41,360 nt of DNA, taken from positions 1-41,360 of IMG/VR virus record IMGVR_UViG_3300047444_000306; one strand, given 5' to 3'. Positions 15,646-23,644 of the stretch are shown here, piece after piece. The position numbers and the translations under genes were made by a program. The notes beneath the pieces are model-generated. The model was not told the origin of the DNA. It did no database searches and worked only from the letters and a program-made list of their open reading frames with translations. The first letter of the stretch is position 1, and each line of letters starts with the position of its first letter. Origin of the DNA: a virus.

Positions 15646-16883
15646 TACAGCACCGCCCCCAAGGCATCAGCAGTCATGGACGTTTTCGCCCCTATGTCTT
15701 TGCCGGGGGATGCAGTGGAATTCAGCCCTGCGGCGATATCGTCTCCGCCAGAGATCGGCGGATAGTTCTCAAGCGCGCGAATTTCGTTCTGCGTGAGGAT
15801 TCCAGCGGACCGCGCGGCGGAGTACACGGCGTAACGGCCAGCGGCATCCGTGCGCAGCATTGCGTTTCGGTTGAAAACCGCGCTCTGCGGCTTCGGGAGC
15901 ATGGCGGACCACGCATCCTCAAAGCGGCCTAGCCAACCCTCAAGCGTGTAGGCGAGAAAGCCGAGGGCCTGTTGCTCAATGCCCGTGCCCCATGACGTCG
16001 TCTTGTCCGTCTGCGCAAGCATGTGCGGCGGGACGCCAAACAACATCGCCATATCGAGATTCTGTGCAGCGCGCGTGCCGAGGAACTGTGCGTCCTCCGG
16101 GCTTACGGAGATCGGCTTCCACTCCGCCCCGCCGCTGAGCACGCCAACCGTGTGGGACTTCGCAAGGCCAGCGTGACCGGCGCTGAAGTTCTCCTTCAGT
16201 TGCTTCGCACGCGCGGGGTCAAGGTCGCCGGGCACCGTGACGATGCCGGTAAGGTGCGCGCCCTCGCCAAGGAAGCGGGAGCCGAACTCCTCAGCAGCGA
16301 GGCCAAGCCCGATGGCGTTCCGCGCGTACGCGATCACACTCATGCCCGTAGGCGACTCCGGGAAGGAGAGGCCCATGATGTGGACAATATTGGACGCGTC
16401 AACGGGCTTGCGGTCGATTTCGTAGACGCGTTCGCCAGCATCATCAAACTCGCACTTGACACGGTCCGGGTGAATCACGCGCAGTCGCTGAGGTCGGCCC
16501 ATACTGTCGATAGCGAGGACGAGCATGTACGCATTGCCGCGCAGCAGCAGTGAGACAGCGAGCTGAATCATGCCCATGCGGCGAGTCAGAAACCGCGTAT
16601 TCGTAGCGCCGCCGAACGGGTCAGCGATGATCGGCGGGGCGGGCGAAACGGTCTTACGGACTTCGCCGTCAGCGCGTACAGCGTCGAACGGCAGGCCCGC
16701 GATTGCATCGGAGATGATGCGCACGCAGGCCATCACAGAGGTGAGCTTAAGCGCAGTCTCATCCGTAACGTGCACGCCAGCGTGAGTGATGCCAGCGAGC
16801 GAGCCGTTAGAGGGGATCACCCAAGGATCGCCCGAGCCGGAAGGCGCGTACATACGCCGCTCAGCGTTACGAAACAGGCCCAT
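15645..16883 (-). CDS. Portal protein, HK97 family
   Basis: 412 aa. Shows family hallmarks: an N-terminal LFRNAERR, then ALKLTSVMACVRIISDAIAG, then a long stem/wing region, and QTDKTTSWGTGIEQQALGF. The dodecameric ring is the DNA gate of the head. It overlaps the preceding 62-aa membrane protein gene by 17 nt and the protease gene by one base. Confidence 0.94.
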   Translation of the reverse strand: MGLFRNAERRMYAPSGSGDPWVIPSNGSLAGITHAGVHVTDETALKLTSVMACVRIISDAIAGLPFDAVRADGEVRKTVSPAPPIIADPFGGATNTRFLTRRMGMIQLAVSLLLRGNAYMLVLAIDSMGRPQRLRVIHPDRVKCEFDDAGERVYEIDRKPVDASNIVHIMGLSFPESPTGMSVIAYARNAIGLGLAAEEFGSRFLGEGAHLTGIVTVPGDLDPARAKQLKENFSAGHAGLAKSHTVGVLSGGAEWKPISVSPEDAQFLGTRAAQNLDMAMLFGVPPHMLAQTDKTTSWGTGIEQQALGFLAYTLEGWLGRFEDAWSAMLPKPQSAVFNRNAMLRTDAAGRYAVYSAARSAGILTQNEIRALENYPPISGGDDIAAGLNSTASPGKDIGAKTSMTADALGAVL

Positions 16884-17055
16884 TGTGGTCCACCTCCCAC
16901 CCAGCGACCATGAAGGCGAGGCCCAGCACTACGAGCCCCGCAATGGGGCACCACTGGAATCCGGCGACCGTGAAGCTAACGCCACCACACGCGGCGAGTG
17001 CGTCAGCGTAATGGCTACGGGTGATCGGTGGTCGCCAGCGCAACAGCTTTCGCAT
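16867..17055 (-). CDS. Small membrane protein between terminase and portal
   Basis: 62 aa. A basic N-terminus (RKLLRWRPPITRSHY) precedes two hydrophobic stretches (about 18-34 and 37-53) split by a short polar turn. It overlaps the portal start. Function unknown; the position is conserved for small hypothetical proteins in related phages, to my knowledge, without an assigned role. Confidence 0.65.
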   Translation of the reverse strand: MRKLLRWRPPITRSHYADALAACGGVSFTVAGFQWCPIAGLVVLGLAFMVAGWEVDHNGPVS

Positions 17056-17064
17056 GGGTCTCCC

Positions 17065-18597
17065 TTAGAGGTCAGCCCACGAAAAGAATTGTGGCGTGGG
17101 TTCCACTTCCGGCTCCTGGCAAGCTCGCTCAAGAGCCATGACAGCGGAAATGGCGAGGTCAATCTTTCGCGGGCTTCCCTTGCTGTCCTTAGACAGTCGG
17201 CTTCCGCGATTGTCCGTGCGGATCACACAGTTTGCGAGGTGACGGGCAAGCCGCGCATCCCCGCTGTGAGTGATCGTCTGGTTCAGCACACCCTCATAGA
17301 AACGGGCGGTTGCCGGGATCATGCGGGAAGGCGACTGCGGAAACTCGACTACGGGCAAGCCCTCATCTTCCAGGACCTGATAGGTACGCGCCCACCGGTA
17401 CGGGTCACAGACGATCTCACGCACTTGCCAGCGTCGACAGGCTTTGCGGATCTCTTCCTCAACGTCGATGATCGGCACAGCCCAATCCTGGCCCGACCCC
17501 TGTGGCTTTTCCCATGCCGCCACGACGTCCACATGTGGCGGAGCGTCCTCGGTCGGAGTGGTAACCACCACAAGAGCAGTCGAGTCATTGTTGAAACTGC
17601 CGTCAAAGCCTAGGACGACCTCGGTACCGTCTGCGATCTGCTGATCCGTGACAGCACACGCGTCCCATGCGCCAGCGGGGAGCCATGCTTGTGCAGCGCT
17701 GACCCACTGATTGAGACGCTTGGTGCGGAATTCCGCCTCCGGCGTGCGGAGGACAGCGGAGTGAAAGTCGTCCTCGCTGACAATGTCACCGAATCCGGGA
17801 TTGGCGTCCGCCCACACCTGCGGGTCTCTGTGGTCAGCGCCCTCCGGCGCGCCCCACCACTCAAAGTAGAACGACGTATCGTCAATCTCGCCGGAGGCGA
17901 CCTTGCACCCGTACTGATACATGCCATAGCACAGCGAGTCGGAGCCGGAGCTATCCGACTTCACTCCCGCTGTAGTGATGCCGACTAGTAGCGGCTCTAC
18001 GCGTGCGCCGGTTGCCAGCGCCATGACGTCCCACAGCTCACGATTAGGCTGTGCGTGCACTTCGTCAAAGAGCACCAAGTGTGGGTTAAGACCCTCCTTG
18101 GTGAATGCCTCAGCGGAGAGGACGCGGTACACACTGCCCGTTGCCGGAAGCTCAATCGCATCACGGTATGTCTTGAACATGGAGCCGAATTGCGGCTCAA
18201 GCTCAAGCATTTTCTTGGCCGTGCCGAAGACGATTCGCGCTTGTTCCTTGTCAGCAGCGCACGAGAAAACCTCGCCACCGCTCGGGCCGAAAGCCAAACC
18301 GAACAGCGCGATACCGGCGCCGAGTGCGGATTTCCCATTCTTGCGCGGGACGCCGATCAGTGCCTGACGATGCCGGAGGCGACCATTCGGCTTGCGGGCG
18401 AGAAGGCGATTCATCATCGCTGTCTGCCACGCGCGCATGATCATCGGTTCGCCAGCGGAGCCACCTACGGAATCCTTGGTGACGCGGAGGAACTGCGTGA
18501 AGTCCTGGAAGTCGGGACCATCGCCAGCGGGCAGGGATTCGGGCGGAACGTCAGTCAGATACAGGGGCTTCGGGCTCTGCGTAGTCACACCAGTCAC
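17065..18597 (-). CDS. Terminase large subunit
   Basis: 510 aa. ATPase domain with Walker A GVPRKNGKS (82-90) and Walker B LVLFDE (174-179). The nuclease domain follows, with GFDGSFNNDST near 330 and a late acidic cluster. This is the DNA-packaging motor. GTG 18597 lies about 10 nt after a GGAGGAGGGG run; GTG 18588 is possible. The small subunit gene lies just upstream, with a 36-codon frame bridging the two. Confidence 0.95.
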   Translation of the reverse strand: MTGVTTQSPKPLYLTDVPPESLPAGDGPDFQDFTQFLRVTKDSVGGSAGEPMIMRAWQTAMMNRLLARKPNGRLRHRQALIGVPRKNGKSALGAGIALFGLAFGPSGGEVFSCAADKEQARIVFGTAKKMLELEPQFGSMFKTYRDAIELPATGSVYRVLSAEAFTKEGLNPHLVLFDEVHAQPNRELWDVMALATGARVEPLLVGITTAGVKSDSSGSDSLCYGMYQYGCKVASGEIDDTSFYFEWWGAPEGADHRDPQVWADANPGFGDIVSEDDFHSAVLRTPEAEFRTKRLNQWVSAAQAWLPAGAWDACAVTDQQIADGTEVVLGFDGSFNNDSTALVVVTTPTEDAPPHVDVVAAWEKPQGSGQDWAVPIIDVEEEIRKACRRWQVREIVCDPYRWARTYQVLEDEGLPVVEFPQSPSRMIPATARFYEGVLNQTITHSGDARLARHLANCVIRTDNRGSRLSKDSKGSPRKIDLAISAVMALERACQEPEVEPTPQFFSWADL

Positions 18598-18661
18598 AGA
18601 GACACCGCCCCTCCTCCGCTAGTTCGTCGTCATGCGTGATCAACTCGCCCCAGCGGCTCAT
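18551..18661 (-). CDS. Possible 36-aa coupling peptide
   Basis: ATG 18661 overlaps the small terminase stop as ATGA and is preceded by GGGAGCGTGAAGG. The peptide ends after a CLCDWC cluster and its frame overlaps the large terminase start by 47 nt. It may be a real zinc-knuckle peptide or only a translational bridge that carries ribosomes to the large subunit. Confidence 0.35.
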   Translation of the reverse strand: MSRWGELITHDDELAEEGRCLCDWCDYAEPEAPVSD

Positions 18662-19134
18662 CCTTCACGCTCCCTGCGCTTGCTCAGCATCTCCTCAAAC
18701 GCGTTCTTCGCCTTGACCTCGCCAAGCCCGATCCGCGTACGGTCAGCAGCGGTAAGGCCCATCAGCGAGGCGATGTGCACCATGCGTTTCTCGACATCGC
18801 TAAGCATTGCCGCTGCGGGATTCGCCACCAGGTGGCCATCACCAGGGCGCTCAATCAACGTGCCGTGCTCGATCAGCGACTTCCGGAACGTTTCGCGCCG
18901 GTCGGCAAGCTCGCAGAGGAGCATGAGCATGGGGTGATCGGACGGAGCAAGCCACGCCTTGGCGGTTGCCGTGATCGATTCCCACAGCTCAGCGCCATAC
19001 GGGCCGAGAGATACGGGCGTGTCGTTGGACAGCGCGGGAAGCGGCGTAACTGCTGCCAGCTCCGGGAGCGCGCGCTTTCCGGGGTTGCCGATCCGGCGCT
19101 TTCGCTCATTCGGCATCGGAGGTGGGCCGGGCAC
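18658..19134 (-). CDS. Terminase small subunit, P27-like
   Basis: 158 aa from GTG 19134 (AAGGGGG upstream). Features are a basic Pro-rich N-terminus with RRIGNPGKRALP, then a helical body (LWESITATAKAWLAPSDHPMLMLLCELADRR in two helices), and a basic end. This is the pattern of the P27-family small terminases, which recognise the packaging site. It lies between the probable cos region and the large subunit. Confidence 0.9.
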   Translation of the reverse strand: MPGPPPMPNERKRRIGNPGKRALPELAAVTPLPALSNDTPVSLGPYGAELWESITATAKAWLAPSDHPMLMLLCELADRRETFRKSLIEHGTLIERPGDGHLVANPAAAMLSDVEKRMVHIASLMGLTAADRTRIGLGEVKAKNAFEEMLSKRREREG

Positions 19135-19337
19135 GGTGACCCCCCTTCACTGTGAGCTACCAAGATCATCAAAAACGAGGCGCCTAACCTGCGGCGCTGT
19201 GCGGGGGCGTGGGGCCAGGATCTCCGGCGCGCATTGTGCCAGACTTTGTACTACCCCCCTATGCCCTGCTATGTCCGTTTCCACGAGCACGCACAGTGAC
19301 ATGGGCAGTGACCAGCAGTGGCGCGAGGCATGGCCGG
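19135..19337. other. Non-coding gap, likely packaging (cos) region
   Basis: 203 nt without a supportable gene between HNH and small terminase. It contains a G-rich core (GCGGGGGCGTGGGGC near 19201-19215), followed by CCCCCC near 19254. cos-type actinophages with an HNH-terminase pair have their cohesive ends here. The exact nick positions cannot be read from the sequence. Confidence 0.45.
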
Positions 19338-19679
19338 TCATCTCGCAGCATCACGCTTGCGACTGTTGCAAGACCGACATAGCACACGGAGATTGCTTGG
19401 CTCGCTGCTCCCACCTTTAGCAAGGGGGACGATGTGATCCGCAGTGAGGTCTGTGCTGCTATGGGCAGGCACGCCCCAGCCTTGGCAGTAGTCACCGACA
19501 GTGGCCCGGTACTCAGCGATGAGTGCAGCGCGGACGCGTCGGTATTCAGCGGTATATCCACGCTGTGTAGAACTGCCCCTGCGCCGTGATGTCTCGCGCT
19601 GCAGCGCCGCTTGGTGTTCGTCGCAGCGAGACGGGTTAGTAGTCAACCTACTGCAAATCAGGCAGGGCCGTTTTCTCAC
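19338..19679 (-). CDS. HNH endonuclease next to terminase
   Basis: 113 aa, GTG start with GGAGG 8 nt upstream. An N-terminal Cys-x2-Cys and a later Cys/His form one zinc site. The HNH core reads [20 protein letters not shown] followed by [11 protein letters not shown] nucleases at this position work with the terminase in cos cleavage in several phage groups. Free-standing homing is the alternative. Confidence 0.88.
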   Translation of the reverse strand: MRKRPCLICSRLTTNPSRCDEHQAALQRETSRRRGSSTQRGYTAEYRRVRAALIAEYRATVGDYCQGWGVPAHSSTDLTADHIVPLAKGGSSEPSNLRVLCRSCNSRKRDAAR

Positions 19680-19697
19680 TGGGCCTGCCTCCGGCTA

Positions 19698-19967
19698 CTA
19701 GAAAGGTGGCGCGCTGTAGCCCATGTCGTCTCGCGTCTTCGCCTTATGGCACGGCCTACACAGCACCTGGACATTGCCCGGCGTGTCGGTACCGCCCTTA
19801 GACAGCGGGAGGATGTGGTCAACGTCAACGGCAGACGGCAGCACCACAGCGGGACAGTTAGCGCAGTGCGCCCAGCCCTCGCGCTGAATCTCGCGCCGCA
19901 GCTTCGCCGCAGCATCCTGCCCAGTGGCAATGACGCGAGCACGCCGATAGGGGCTGATCGTTGCCAC
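19698..19967 (-). CDS. Second HNH endonuclease
   Basis: 89 aa, GTG start after TGAGGTGG. The core VDVDHILPLSKGGTDTPGN plus CRPCHKAK is intact. It is only 18 nt upstream of the other HNH gene, but the two differ enough to be separate genes and not a split one. It is the first gene after operator site 4 and the tRNA terminator. Confidence 0.85.
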   Translation of the reverse strand: MATISPYRRARVIATGQDAAAKLRREIQREGWAHCANCPAVVLPSAVDVDHILPLSKGGTDTPGNVQVLCRPCHKAKTRDDMGYSAPPF

Positions 19968-19977
19968 GAAACCACCT

Positions 19978-19994
19978 CATACGAGTGTTGTATG
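19978..19994. promoter_or_regulatory. Operator/stoperator site 4
   Basis: CATACGAGTGTTGTATG, the most diverged copy (two arm mismatches). It lies between the tRNA terminator (20024-20052) and the HNH gene start (19967). Confidence 0.65.
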
Positions 19995-20023
19995 TGCCAG
20001 CCTGCGGCGCGGAACGTGCAAAA

Positions 20024-20052
20024 GGCCCGCCAGTCCCTTGCGGGAGAGCGGG
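20024..20052 (-). terminator. Terminator after the tRNA cluster
   Basis: Stem CCCGC/GCGGG with an inner loop, followed on the minus strand by CCTTTTGC. Confidence 0.6.
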
Positions 20053-20152
20053 AAGTTTAGGGCCCGTAAGGTCTGGTGACGGGCGGCACCATCTGCGCTT
20101 GGCCAGCTTCACGGATTGTTTCGCCGCTTAGGAGTGCTGGCCCTACTCCCGC

Positions 20153-20226
20153 ATACCCTGATGGATTCGAACCACCGACACCCGGGTTTGGAATCCGGTG
20201 CTCTGGCCTGACTGAGCTAAGGGCAT
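20153..20226 (-). tRNA. tRNA-Trp (CCA)
   Basis: 74 nt. Acceptor ATGCCCT/AGGGTAT (one G-U), D arm TAGCTCAGTCAGG, anticodon loop TTCCAAA giving CCA, T loop TTCGAAT. The lowest anticodon-stem pair is an A-C mismatch. Last of four tRNAs. Confidence 0.9.
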
Positions 20227-20292
20227 AGGGCGCTTCGCGCTAACCAGTCACGTGCCGCGAGGCCCGTAGTGTTCCTGGCGCGCTAGCGCTGC

Positions 20293-20365
20293 TGGCACGG
20301 CAGGGATCGAACCTGCGACATCCGGATTAACAATCCGGCGCTCTTACCGACTGAGCTACATGCCA
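20293..20365 (-). tRNA. tRNA-Asn (GTT)
   Basis: 73 nt. Acceptor TGGCATG/CGTGCCA, perfect anticodon stem CCGGA/TCCGG with loop TTGTTAA, T loop TTCGATC. All arms canonical. Confidence 0.93.
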
Positions 20366-20442
20366 TTGCCCGCAAGCGAACCACATCACCCCTGCGGAGG
20401 GCACCCCGACCGCTATACACAGATCAGTGCCGTTCCTGACGC

Positions 20443-20513
20443 GCCTCATGCCGGATTTGAACCGACGACCCTCCGCACGACAAGCGGACGCTCTACCACT
20501 GAGCTAATGAGGC
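20443..20513 (-). tRNA. tRNA-Asp (GTC)
   Basis: 71 nt. Acceptor GCCTCAT/ATGAGGC, anticodon stem TCCGC/GCGGA with loop TTGTCGT, T loop TTCAAAT. All arms canonical. Confidence 0.93.
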
Positions 20514-20816
20514 TTGGCAGCGAGCCAATCCTTCGCCTCATCCGTATCCGGAGCGCGCAAGGCACCGCTGCGTGGGGGTGGTGGTTTTTCCCGCCCTAAC
20601 CCGGACGGCCCCTTACCAAGATTTAGGGCTACTCGCCGCGCGCTGCAACCGATGACTAGTCGGCCAGTCCGAGCCGGTTTCACCCAAGGTGCGCGGCGGA
20701 ACGCCGGTCAAGGCATTCCGTCAGTGCACCACGTGTCGGGTTTGTTAACGCAGTGTGCTCCCTCTGCGGACTAGCTTCGCGGATTCAACCGCCATGTTGG
20801 CGCTAGCCTGGCCCCG
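20514..20816. other. Non-coding gap inside the tRNA cluster
   Basis: 303 nt between tRNA-Asp and tRNA-Ile with no gene. It holds a 7-bp hairpin GCCCTAA/TTAGGGC (about 20597-20633) and a compact 40-nt fold at 20769-20808 with a 7-bp acceptor-like stem, but no complete tRNA. It may be the scar of deleted tRNAs. Confidence 0.5.
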
Positions 20817-20891
20817 TTCGCCCGGATGGATTTGAACCACCGACCTACGCCTTATCAGGGCGTCGCTCTAACCGGACTGAGCTACAGGCAA
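20817..20891 (-). tRNA. tRNA-Ile (GAT)
   Basis: 75 nt. Acceptor TTGCCTG/CGGGCGA (two G-U), anticodon stem ACGCC/GGCGT with loop CTGATAA, T loop TTCAAAT. First of the cluster, about 210 nt downstream of early box 2. Confidence 0.9.
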
Positions 20892-21116
20892 TCAGCTTTG
20901 CAGGCGCCCTACGTGCCGGGTCGTTTAAGGCCAAGCTGCGTGCACGCTGGCCCCTGCGTAGCGCGGGTGCACGTCGTTGCGCTTGCGCGCCCTGACGCTC
21001 CCTGGGTTTATGCGAAGCGACGGGAGAGAGTGCGTCGCCCGCACGTGGCACGAAGTCCTCAGTCCGCCTAATCGCTCGGAGGGGTGCGCGGGATGCTTCG
21101 TGCTCTACTTGTACTA

Positions 21117-21132
21117 GGGACAAGCGACTGCC
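21117..21132 (-). promoter_or_regulatory. Early promoter box 2, tRNA cluster
   Basis: GGCAGTCGCTTGTCCC followed by TAGTACA and then AGTAGA. It lies upstream of the four tRNAs with no protein gene between, so they are probably early transcripts. Confidence 0.7.
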
Positions 21133-21156
21133 AGCGCGGAGGGGCGGCCGAGAGGC

Positions 21157-21260
21157 CCGAGTGACGAAGTGACGTTGTGCCGAGCGGTTCTGATTGCACC
21201 TACAGATATAGAGACTCTATGGATGGAACAGCACTACTCGTCATCTCGTCACTTCGTCAC
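21157..21260. repeat. 104-bp TIR-bounded element, copy 1
   Basis: Ends in a perfect 14-bp inverted repeat, GTGACGAAGTGACG (21161-21174) and its complement (21247-21260), and holds a 13-bp palindrome ATAGAGACTCTAT (21208-21220). Nearly identical to 40859-40962 except for about 15 central-left bases and single changes. It lies 24 nt upstream of early box 2 in transcription order and downstream of integrase. Confidence 0.9.
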
Positions 21261-21382
21261 CACCATAGTTACTGAGTGTGGGAAAAGTGCGATCTTGGCT
21301 ACTGAGAGTGTTCGAGCGCACGTTGCCGCACCCCGCTCGCTGTAGAACCGGAGCCGCCACTCCGCTTAGAGTGTGACCGGCG

Positions 21383-23032
21383 TCACTCGTCTTCGTCGTA
21401 CGGGTGCCACTCGATCCGGACCCGCCGTTCCACAGGAACGATCTTCTTGTCTTCGTCGCGTCCCTTGCCGACACGGATAGCGCGGACGAAGAGCGCCAGG
21501 AACTCCCGCCGCTCGTACACGTCCCAGGATGCCCACAGCGAGCCGGTGCCGATTGGGTCAGTGCCCGGCTCCACGTCCCACTCTGACGGCACTCGTACGC
21601 GCTCTACGTCCTGGCCTGCCAGCTCCGCGAGCTTCGCTGTGCATGATTCCTCATAGTCCCGGTATTGCGTGATCGTCGCGCGCCATACGGTCAACTCGTC
21701 GGCGCCCCGGTACAGCCCCGCCTTACGGTCCGCTTGCAGCTCTCGGATGCTGTCGCGTACGTGGTCCAGGTGGGCCTGCGTCTCCAGCCGCTCAGCTTCC
21801 GCTCCGGCCGTGTCTTGCTGGTGGGTGAAGCGCATGGCAGCAGCGATGACGAATGGGTCAGTGGGCTCCGCCGACGTGAGCCGTGCCCACACTCGCCGCG
21901 CCACGTAGTCATCTAGGATCTCCCGCTGAATCGACAGGCCACCGTGCCCGACCGGATTGGCGCACATGTACATGGGATCGCTCTTACCCATTGATCCGCC
22001 GCATTCGCCGCACGTAAGCATGCGCCATCCGCTGAGGAGTGTTTGAGCGCCGCTGAGGGGTCGCCTACGGGCCTTTGTGCGGCCGGACAGCACCTCTTGC
22101 AGTGCCAGCCACTCAGCGCCCGTCAGGACCCCTGCGTGGGGCGCCAACGGGGCACCTCCTTCATCGCGCGCCATCACGTTCTCATTGCCGCGCCGCTCGC
22201 TGGCGAATCCTCCGATGGCGGGGTGAGTGAGCATGTGCCGCACGCTCTGAGAGCGCCACAGAATCGTCCGCTCTTCCGTGCTCGTACCAGTTCGGCGCTT
22301 GTTCACATCCGCCATTCGTGCTGCTGTCGCCCGCTGAGCACTGAGACCCGGGGGCGCAATTCCGTCCTCATTGAGAATCTTCGCAATGGCGCCGTATGTG
22401 TGGCCTTCCATTGCGAGATCGGCAGCGCGCTTGACGATCGGGCCGGTTTCCGGGTGCGGCTCCAAATACGTCACTACGAGTTTGTCCGCAGCAGCGCGAA
22501 CACCCTGCATTCCGTACGGGGGCGCGGAACTGTGCCTACCGCCGACTGCGCCGATAGCGGCCTTTGTACTGGCAAGCTTCGCGGATTTAATGTCGCTGTC
22601 CTGTTTCACCAGGGCGGCAATCAGCGCGAAAATCGCCTGGCCTACCGGCGAGGACGTGTCAATGAACGGCTCCAACACGCTGACCAGGCGGACGCCGTAT
22701 TTCTTCAGCTCGTCGTCAATGGTCATGGCGTCGAATGCGCCCTGTCGGGTGAGCCGGGCAAGCTCGGGGATAATGATCACGTCGGCTTCGTGGGCGCGCA
22801 CGCCAGCCATCATCTTCTCGAAGTCGGCACGGATCACCGAAGGGTCCCATCCGGACCGGCCGACGTCTGCGAAGCGGCCCACCACCGTGTAGCCCCGCGC
22901 GTCGGCAAGGTGCTGGTCCATCTCTAGTTGGGTCTCGGTGCTGGTCTCGCTGCCGTCTAGTCGGGCTTTTGACTGCCGTGCGTATAGGAACGCCCTGACG
23001 ACGTCTTGGGGGTGCGTGCTGAGTGGGGTCAT
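21383..23032 (-). CDS. int: Large serine integrase
   Basis: 549 aa. The N-terminal catalytic domain has YARQS with nucleophile Ser21, and ELARLTRQGAFD with the conserved Arg pair. A recombinase domain follows (about 170-310), then a zinc ribbon with CGECGGS near 339 and further Cys at about 353. A coiled coil lies at about 395-460, as in phiC31-type integrases. The enzyme joins attP and attB without host factors, and excision needs an RDF. The start has AAGGAAG upstream. A 22-bp inverted repeat lies 30 nt before the start (23062-23083). Full length and apparently intact, so the phage is temperate. Confidence 0.96.
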   Translation of the reverse strand: MTPLSTHPQDVVRAFLYARQSKARLDGSETSTETQLEMDQHLADARGYTVVGRFADVGRSGWDPSVIRADFEKMMAGVRAHEADVIIIPELARLTRQGAFDAMTIDDELKKYGVRLVSVLEPFIDTSSPVGQAIFALIAALVKQDSDIKSAKLASTKAAIGAVGGRHSSAPPYGMQGVRAAADKLVVTYLEPHPETGPIVKRAADLAMEGHTYGAIAKILNEDGIAPPGLSAQRATAARMADVNKRRTGTSTEERTILWRSQSVRHMLTHPAIGGFASERRGNENVMARDEGGAPLAPHAGVLTGAEWLALQEVLSGRTKARRRPLSGAQTLLSGWRMLTCGECGGSMGKSDPMYMCANPVGHGGLSIQREILDDYVARRVWARLTSAEPTDPFVIAAAMRFTHQQDTAGAEAERLETQAHLDHVRDSIRELQADRKAGLYRGADELTVWRATITQYRDYEESCTAKLAELAGQDVERVRVPSEWDVEPGTDPIGTGSLWASWDVYERREFLALFVRAIRVGKGRDEDKKIVPVERRVRIEWHPYDEDE

Positions 23033-23061
23033 GCCGCTTCCTTCCTAGTCATGGTTCCTTT

Positions 23062-23083
23062 CCTCTGGACAGTGGTCCAGAGG
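23062..23083. repeat. Inverted repeat ahead of integrase: attP or operator candidate
   Basis: CCTCTGGAC-AGTG-GTCCAGAGG, perfect 9-bp arms with a 4-nt centre, flanked at near-equal distance by GGT and ACC. Large serine integrases recognise imperfect inverted repeats next to int. It could also be an integrase operator or an mRNA hairpin. Confidence 0.45.
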
Positions 23084-23100
23084 TAACTACCTATCAGACG

Positions 23101-23634
23101 TTACTTCTTGCTCTGACCTGCGGTGATGTACACGCCAGCCCTCGCAAGTTCTAGCGCGATGTCCTCGTGGCTCGTCCCCTTGTCCAGTTCATCGGCCACC
23201 AGCGCCACCAGCACCATCAGCAGCGGGGCGCGCTTCTTGGCTCGATACTCCGCCATGTCTGCGGCTCGTTTCGCCCGGTACGCGTCTGTGCCGACACGGT
23301 CAGCCTGTGCGGCCCGGGATACCCTCTTCCGCTCCGCATCCGATACGGGCGGCGAGGGCGCGTACTTCCTGAGGATGTCCGGCAGGGTGCCCGACGATAG
23401 GCGAGGCTTCGCACCCTTCGCGGCCCGTGCATCACGCCGTGCGGCATTCTCGCGCTCTCGCTGTGCGTCGGTGCGTTCAGCGTGCGGGGCGGCTAGCTGT
23501 GCGTCGCGTACGCACTTCTTGCAGCGGGCACCGTTGACGACCCGGCTACCGCTGGACGGGACCACTCGCCAATACCAGTGATCATCGTCCAGCGGCTTGG
23601 CCTCGCCGCACGAAGTGCACGTCTTCGTATCCAT
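23101..23634 (-). CDS. Zinc-finger protein upstream of integrase
   Basis: 177 aa from ATG 23634. Two Cys-x2-Cys pairs (CTSCGEAKPL and CKKC, residues about 6-42) form a treble-clef-like zinc site of the kind found at the N-terminus of HNH and other nucleic-acid proteins. A basic Ala/Arg-rich helix (about 55-130) follows. The C-terminus (GTSHEDIALELARAGVYIT) resembles the first helices of a helix-turn-helix. It is probably DNA-binding and possibly a regulator of the adjacent integrase or of lysogeny. The ribosome site is weak. It is followed by the inverted repeat and int. Confidence 0.75.
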   Translation of the reverse strand: MDTKTCTSCGEAKPLDDDHWYWRVVPSSGSRVVNGARCKKCVRDAQLAAPHAERTDAQRERENAARRDARAAKGAKPRLSSGTLPDILRKYAPSPPVSDAERKRVSRAAQADRVGTDAYRAKRAADMAEYRAKKRAPLLMVLVALVADELDKGTSHEDIALELARAGVYITAGQSKK

Positions 23635-23644
23635 GCCCACAAGC

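Noticed and set aside
19338-19967. The two HNH frames as one gene split by a frameshift
   Set aside because: Each has its own complete HNH core, zinc Cys pair, SD and start, so they are separate genes.
20597-20633. Hairpin GCCCTAA/TTAGGGC as a terminator
   Set aside because: On the transcribed minus strand it is followed by GGGAAAAACC and not by a U-tract.
20769-20808. Possible fifth tRNA between tRNA-Asp and tRNA-Ile
   Set aside because: It has a 7-bp acceptor-like stem and a T-arm-like hairpin, but only 40 nt, no D or anticodon arm, and a non-consensus T loop.
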